Source: Firm-04 sp964463355 (GTDB lineage Bacteria; Bacillota; Clostridia; Oscillospirales; Ruminococcaceae). From it: a stretch of 26,974 bases of DNA. The position numbers and the translations under genes are program-made. The notes under the pieces are model-generated. The model worked only from the letters and a program-made list of their open reading frames with translations. It had not been told where the DNA came from and did not search any database. Each line of letters begins with the position of its first letter. Positions within the stretch are counted from its first letter, which is position 1. The stretch covers positions 1-26,974 of the forward strand of contig CAYXBP010000023.1 in assembly GCA_964463355.1 (NCBI GenBank), in the 5' to 3' direction. Shown in pieces: positions 23,323-26,974 of this stretch.

Positions 23323-24258
23323 ATGGAAACTTTCAACGGCTGGCTGATCGTAAACAGCTATTATAATCCAGCAAAATTTCGTTCGCTGTACAAGCTGCTT
23401 GCTGAATCAGCGGAAAAGGCAGAACTGCACTATTCTATGTGGAGTTCTGATGCACTGCCTACCATCATCGGCAGCAAGGCAAGAGAGCCACGCCCCGACT
23501 TTGTAATCTTTTGGGATAAGGATACCATGCTTGCCCGTGCTTTGGAACTCGCTGGTTTGCGTCTGTTCAACCGCGCAGATGCCATTGCGGCCGCCGATGA
23601 TAAAGTGAAAACTGCGTTGCTGCTTGCCGAAAAAGGCATTGCAATTCCCGATACCATTCCTGCACCGATTGTATTCCCAGGGTGTAACCGCAATGGTGCC
23701 GCCGCAGAGCAGGCAGGTAGGATGCTCGGTTGGCCCATGATCATCAAGGAAAATTGCGGCAGCTTCGGTCAGCAAGTGTATCTGGTGCGCAATTTGCAAG
23801 AAGCCACTAAAGTGCTGGCACGCATCGGAGAGCGCGATTGCCTGTTCCAGCGATATATTGAGGCAAGCAGCGGCAAAGATCTGCGTGTGACGGTTGTTGG
23901 CGGCAAGGTTATTTGTGCCATGGAGCGTCATGCGGTGAACGGAGAGTTTCGTTCCAATATTTCCAATGGCGGCACCGCGAGTGCAAGAGCCATTACGCCG
24001 CTGGAGGAAAAGCTTGCGCTGGATGCAACGGCTGCTTTGGGGCTGGATTTTGCAGGCGTGGATATTCTTATGGGACGCACAGAGGATGAGCGCTATGTCT
24101 GCGAGGTCAATTCTAATCCGCAGCTGCAAAGCACCATCGATTGCTGCGGCGTGAACCCTGCATTGGAGATGATGTGGCATATCCGCTCCGAGGTCAAAAA
24201 GCAAAAAGCCGATGCTGCATCTGTGATCCCGACAGTTATGGTGGATGACGCACAGTGA
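23323..24258 (+). CDS. RimK-type ATP-grasp ligase, first of a tandem pair
   Basis: A 311-residue cytoplasmic ATP-grasp protein of the RimK type. Such enzymes activate a carboxylate as acyl phosphate and join it to an amine or thiol. Seen: the N-terminal GWLIVNSYYNPAKF (6-19) typical of clostridial members, lysine-containing DDKVKTALL (92-100), K142 and the Gly loop IIKENCGSFGQQVYLV (140-155), DLRVTVVGGKVICAMER (186-202), EFRSNISNGGTA (208-219), and the metal site VCEVNSNPQ (259-267) with E261 and N263. The substrate is unknown; no precursor peptide or partner enzyme is nearby. The start is set at 23323 because it is the only ATG near the conserved N-terminus. It shares GTGA with the next gene, so the two ligases are translationally coupled. 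Confidence 0.85.
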   Translation: METFNGWLIVNSYYNPAKFRSLYKLLAESAEKAELHYSMWSSDALPTIIGSKAREPRPDFVIFWDKDTMLARALELAGLRLFNRADAIAAADDKVKTALLLAEKGIAIPDTIPAPIVFPGCNRNGAAAEQAGRMLGWPMIIKENCGSFGQQVYLVRNLQEATKVLARIGERDCLFQRYIEASSGKDLRVTVVGGKVICAMERHAVNGEFRSNISNGGTASARAITPLEEKLALDATAALGLDFAGVDILMGRTEDERYVCEVNSNPQLQSTIDCCGVNPALEMMWHIRSEVKKQKADAASVIPTVMVDDAQ

Positions 24259-25055
24259 ACGGTCTTTTGCTCTATCAGGCAGAGGATCTGCGCAAAAACC
24301 ATTGGTTTGCAGAACAATTGTGTGATCGAGCGCGCTTCCATGGCCTGGAACTGACGACGGCGACCGTTGAGGGATTATCTACAGAACTTTCAACAGATTT
24401 TGTCATCAACCGCAGTCGCAATGCAGCTATCTCCAAACAGTTTGAGTGCAAAGGTGTGCGGTGCTTCAATCGCGCACAGATTACGGATATTGCGAATGAT
24501 AAGTGGAAAACGCATTGTTATCTACAGCAGCATGATCTGCCTGTAGCACAAACTGCCCTTTGCAGTCCTCAAACACCTTTTCCCAAAGCGTATCCCGTGG
24601 TGTGTAAACCGCTGGATGGGCATGGTGGAACAGGTGTGCAATTCGTGCGTAATGATGCGGAATATCTTGCGGCTAAGGCAACACTGCCAGAGTACTTTTT
24701 GGTGCAGCAGCCAATGATACAAGGCTGGGATACGCGTGTTTATGTGTTGAACGGAAAGCCATACGCTGCAATGCTACGTACTTCCCATGTGGATTTTCGC
24801 AGTAATTTTTCGTTGGGGGGCACGGCTGTACCAGTTGTGCTTGACAATACGCAGTGCGAGATCGTAGCAAAAGTAGCAAGGCTGCTACCGCTCGATTTTG
24901 TTGGCGTAGATCTGCTGCGTCACCCCAGTGGTGGCTATGTCATTGGGGAGATTGAGGATGCTGTCGGATGCAGAATGCTCTACCAGCATACAAAGCTGGA
25001 GCCAATACAGGATTTTGCAGCGCATATTGCAATGGCGTTGCGAACGAATCAGTAA
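24255..25055 (+). CDS. ATP-grasp ligase, second of a tandem pair
   Basis: A 266-residue ATP-grasp protein, clearly related to but different from its upstream partner. Seen: NDKWKTHCYLQQHDLP (81-96), K118 and Gly loop VVCKPLDGHGGTGVQFV (115-131), the QGWDTRVYVLNGKPYAAMLR segment (156-175), DFRSNFSLGGTA (180-191), and DFVGVDLLR (214-222). The metal site is GEIEDAVGCRMLY (231-243): the usual Asn of EVN is Glu234, while E232 is kept. This may be a subfamily trait, so I do not call it inactive. It starts with GTG at 24255, sharing GTGA with the first ligase stop codon. A strong terminator begins 7 bp after its stop codon. The strict coupling suggests the two proteins act together, perhaps as a heteromer or on successive steps. 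Confidence 0.82.
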   Translation: MNGLLLYQAEDLRKNHWFAEQLCDRARFHGLELTTATVEGLSTELSTDFVINRSRNAAISKQFECKGVRCFNRAQITDIANDKWKTHCYLQQHDLPVAQTALCSPQTPFPKAYPVVCKPLDGHGGTGVQFVRNDAEYLAAKATLPEYFLVQQPMIQGWDTRVYVLNGKPYAAMLRTSHVDFRSNFSLGGTAVPVVLDNTQCEIVAKVARLLPLDFVGVDLLRHPSGGYVIGEIEDAVGCRMLYQHTKLEPIQDFAAHIAMALRTNQ

Positions 25056-25061
25056 GCATAA

Positions 25062-25101
25062 AAGCGGGAAGTCTTTTTGGGGCTTCCCGCTTGCTTTTTT
25101 T
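25062..25101 (+). terminator. Strong terminator after the ATP-grasp pair
   Basis: A perfect 10-bp stem, AAGCGGGAAG (25062-25071) with CTTCCCGCTT (25083-25092), is followed by GC and seven T. It ends the unit that begins at xylA or at the first ligase. Confidence 0.92.
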
Positions 25102-25119
25102 CAGCAGATACGCTATAAT
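25091..25119 (+). promoter_or_regulatory. Promoter of the cotH-family gene
   Basis: TTGCTT (25091-25096), a 17-bp spacer, and a perfect TATAAT (25114-25119). The -35 element is the end of the terminator stem and its T-run, so the two signals share bases. Confidence 0.7.
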
Positions 25120-25153
25120 AACGGTGTGTAGAAATACTTTTTCGGAGGATATT

Positions 25154-26866
25154 ATGAACAAGCGATTTTCGGCGGTGTTGCTGGCGGCGGTGCTTGCCTG
25201 TAGTGCAATATCCGCCTGCGGTGAAAACAGTTCTGTAAGCGATTCGAGTCAGGTGGAATCGGTGATGCAATATCAGCCGCTTACCGCTGTGGAGTTTACT
25301 GCTTCCGAGGGGAAAGCAAGCAGTGAGATTTTTCTCACATCTCCCACAGAGTTACGTCTTGCAGCACCCGATGGTGCCAGAATTTACTATACATTGGATG
25401 GTAGCAAGCCTGATGAGAGCGATACACTCTACGACCCTGCCGTACCCATTCGGATGCAGGGCAAGATAGGCAGCAATTTCCCCACCTCGTTGGTGCTGCG
25501 CGCAAAGGCGTATTTCGCCGATGGTACAGAATCGCAAATCGTTACCCAAACCTTCTTCTGCGCCATGGATGTAGAGAGCCGCTATCGCCATATTATTATT
25601 TCTATCAGCGGCGAACCTAGCGAATTATACGAAAAACCTGATGGCATTATGTATGGGGAAAATGTGGAGCAGCGTGGCAGAGAAAGTGAACGAGAGGTCT
25701 ATGTGGAGGCAATCAATCGTGACGGCAGTATTGTGTTTGCACAAAATGCAGGCATACGGCTGTATGGTGCGGCATCACGGTTTTCGGCGCAGAAGTCCTT
25801 CAAGCTGTTTGCCCGTAAAGAATATGACCCCGACCATGGCAAGTTTTCGCTGGATGCGTTTGGTACAGCAGGCATCAACGGCAGTGTCATCGGTAAATAC
25901 GATAAGTTGGTGCTGCGCAGCTTCGGCAACGATTATCAGTTTGGCTTTATTCGCGATGAACTCAATCAACGTCTGGCAGCGCAGGCGGGGTATACCGATT
26001 GTGAGGCGGTCGTACCTGCAGTGGTCTATCTCAACGGCGCGTACTATGGGCTGGTATATTTGCATGAGGCCTTTTGCAATGATTTGTTCAAGGATAAATA
26101 CGGCGGCACACTGGGAAAATATGAGATACTGGAAGGCAAGGATACTAAAATGAATGTGAAGGCGGATGATGCTGCCACAGCGGCAATCGCAGAGGAGTAT
26201 AATAGCCGTTACCATGATTTTGCCGCATCAGATTTGACCGATGATGCCGTGTATGCAGCACTTTGTCAGTTTATGGATGTGGAGAATTATCTGCAAAACT
26301 TTGCGTTTAATATCTGCGTGAATAACAATGATTGGCCACAGAACAACTTCAAGTGTTACCGATATTTTGCTGCCGAGGGCGAAGAATACATTGATGGGAC
26401 GCATCAGGACGGAAAATGGCGGTATTTGCTGCATGATATGGACTATTCCATGGGCTTGTATGAGCAGGACGAAACCCAAGCGGAGTATAATAATCTGCAA
26501 CATATACTCACCGAGGGCGATGACCGCTATTCGCCGCTGTTTGCAAAGCTGCTTGCGCGTTCAGATTGTCGTGCGTTTTTTTGCAACGAGATGGAGCGGC
26601 TGATGAACAGTGTGCTTTCCGCAGAAAATATGCAGAATACGCTGGATGCTATGAACACAGAACGATTTTTTGAAATGCGCTACTATTATGAGCATATGGA
26701 AAATGAGAAAAAGCATAATCAGGATATTTGGACTTGGTATGAAAATTTCATGCCGCAAACAGCACAGATTCGTCAGTTCATCAATCATCGCAACGATTGC
26801 TTAAAAGAGCATCTCGCCCAGGCTTTGGCTGCTTATGAGTCAACGGAAACCACTGCTACACCGTGA
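25154..26866 (+). CDS. CotH-family lipoprotein kinase
   Basis: A 570-residue surface lipoprotein. The N-terminal signal ends in a lipobox (SAISAC, Cys22 likely lipidated). A short low-complexity Ser-rich stretch follows, then a chitobiase-like C-terminal-domain repeat (about 48-135, with ARIYYTLDGSKPDESDTLY), then a CotH kinase domain (about 140-545). CotH proteins are atypical secreted Ser kinases first known from spore coats. The kinase-type acidic motifs are visible: NNNDWPQNN (390-398, D393) and LLHDMDYSMG (425-434, D428 and D430). Ruminococci encode many CotH proteins, some with dockerins; this one is anchored by lipid instead. The ATG at 25154 has GGAGG 5 nt upstream and directly starts the signal peptide; the frame is open from 24968. 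Substrate is unknown. Confidence 0.88.
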   Translation: MNKRFSAVLLAAVLACSAISACGENSSVSDSSQVESVMQYQPLTAVEFTASEGKASSEIFLTSPTELRLAAPDGARIYYTLDGSKPDESDTLYDPAVPIRMQGKIGSNFPTSLVLRAKAYFADGTESQIVTQTFFCAMDVESRYRHIIISISGEPSELYEKPDGIMYGENVEQRGRESEREVYVEAINRDGSIVFAQNAGIRLYGAASRFSAQKSFKLFARKEYDPDHGKFSLDAFGTAGINGSVIGKYDKLVLRSFGNDYQFGFIRDELNQRLAAQAGYTDCEAVVPAVVYLNGAYYGLVYLHEAFCNDLFKDKYGGTLGKYEILEGKDTKMNVKADDAATAAIAEEYNSRYHDFAASDLTDDAVYAALCQFMDVENYLQNFAFNICVNNNDWPQNNFKCYRYFAAEGEEYIDGTHQDGKWRYLLHDMDYSMGLYEQDETQAEYNNLQHILTEGDDRYSPLFAKLLARSDCRAFFCNEMERLMNSVLSAENMQNTLDAMNTERFFEMRYYYEHMENEKKHNQDIWTWYENFMPQTAQIRQFINHRNDCLKEHLAQALAAYESTETTATP

Positions 26867-26974
26867 GGGGTGCTTTGCCAGTATGACAACCGCCGCTTTT
26901 GACAATGGCGCAGTAAATAGCGGCATAAATGCCGATGTTGATCAGGTCTTTGCCTTTGAGTTTGTTGTCTTTCA
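26856..26974 (-). pseudogene. Truncated start of an MptD-like ECF transporter S component
   Basis: On the minus strand the frame enters from the right edge as (A)TG, with the A presumably at the first base beyond the window. Its first visible residues, KLKGKDLINIGIYAAIY, match the characteristic N-terminus of MptD-type ECF transporter S components (normally about 180-200 residues). After about 24 codons the resemblance stops, and the frame ends at a TAG (26856-26858) after 38 visible codons, overlapping the cotH 3' end by 11 bp. The likeliest reading is a remnant cut off during rearrangement. The start cannot be confirmed from this window. Confidence 0.5.

Noticed and set aside
23407..24204. 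265-codon frame antisense to the first ATP-grasp gene
   Set aside because: Cys/His-rich random-looking translation and no ribosome site; the plus-strand gene has all ATP-grasp motifs.
24968..25153. Earlier start for the CotH gene inside the second ATP-grasp gene
   Set aside because: It would place 62 residues before a clear lipoprotein signal and cross a strong terminator and a promoter.

Overview
The window looks like a chromosomal piece of a fibre-degrading Ruminococcus-type Firmicute (Oscillospiraceae/Ruminococcaceae). The main reasons are a secreted GH11 xylanase carrying CBM22 and a type I dockerin (a cellulosome subunit like those of R. flavefaciens and R. champanellensis), a GH5 lipoprotein, clostridial families (a DUF4364-like protein, SpoVAC, CotH), strong Shine-Dalgarno sites, and many promoters of the form TTGnnn-17-TATAAT. 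I place it at genus level by inference only.

Layout. (1) 1-3350, + strand: a terminator from an upstream gene, aroC (chorismate synthase) with a DUF4364 protein, yajC (Sec translocase accessory) behind a structured leader, and an orphan spoVAC. (2) 3440-3750, - strand: a tRNA-Leu(GAG)/tRNA-Ser(GGA) unit with its own promoter and terminator. (3) 3860-6720: convergent plant-polysaccharide genes, a dockerin-bearing GH11-CBM22 xylanase (+) and a membrane-anchored GH5 glucanase (-). (4) 6770-16200, all on the - strand: lon-engB; tyrS - AAA+ ATPase - cyclophilin; and an AI-2E-family membrane protein overlapping nadA. (5) 16370-20190, + strand: a pcrA/uvrD helicase followed by a membrane protein I do not recognise. 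(6) 20237-25101, + strand: xylA, xylB, then two overlapping ATP-grasp (RimK-type) ligases ending at a strong terminator. (7) 25091-26866: a CotH-family lipoprotein whose promoter overlaps that terminator. (8) The right edge holds the start of an MptD-like ECF transporter S-component reading frame that stops after 38 visible codons, probably a remnant.

How it fits together. The xylanase, xylose isomerase and xylulokinase give a path from xylan to xylulose-5-phosphate, and the GH5 enzyme adds beta-glucan cleavage at the cell surface. The rest is mostly housekeeping: shikimate pathway, protein export, proteolysis, ribosome assembly, tRNA charging, NAD synthesis and DNA repair.

The least explained items are the tandem ATP-grasp pair, whose first gene has its Shine-Dalgarno separated from the start codon by a hairpin; the tyrS leader, which holds a 53-codon upstream ORF overlapping tyrS plus a branched RNA fold; the structured yajC leader; an 8-bp inverted repeat just after the lon promoter; and the orphan spoVAC. 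I saw no CRISPR array, insertion sequence, phage gene or rRNA gene.
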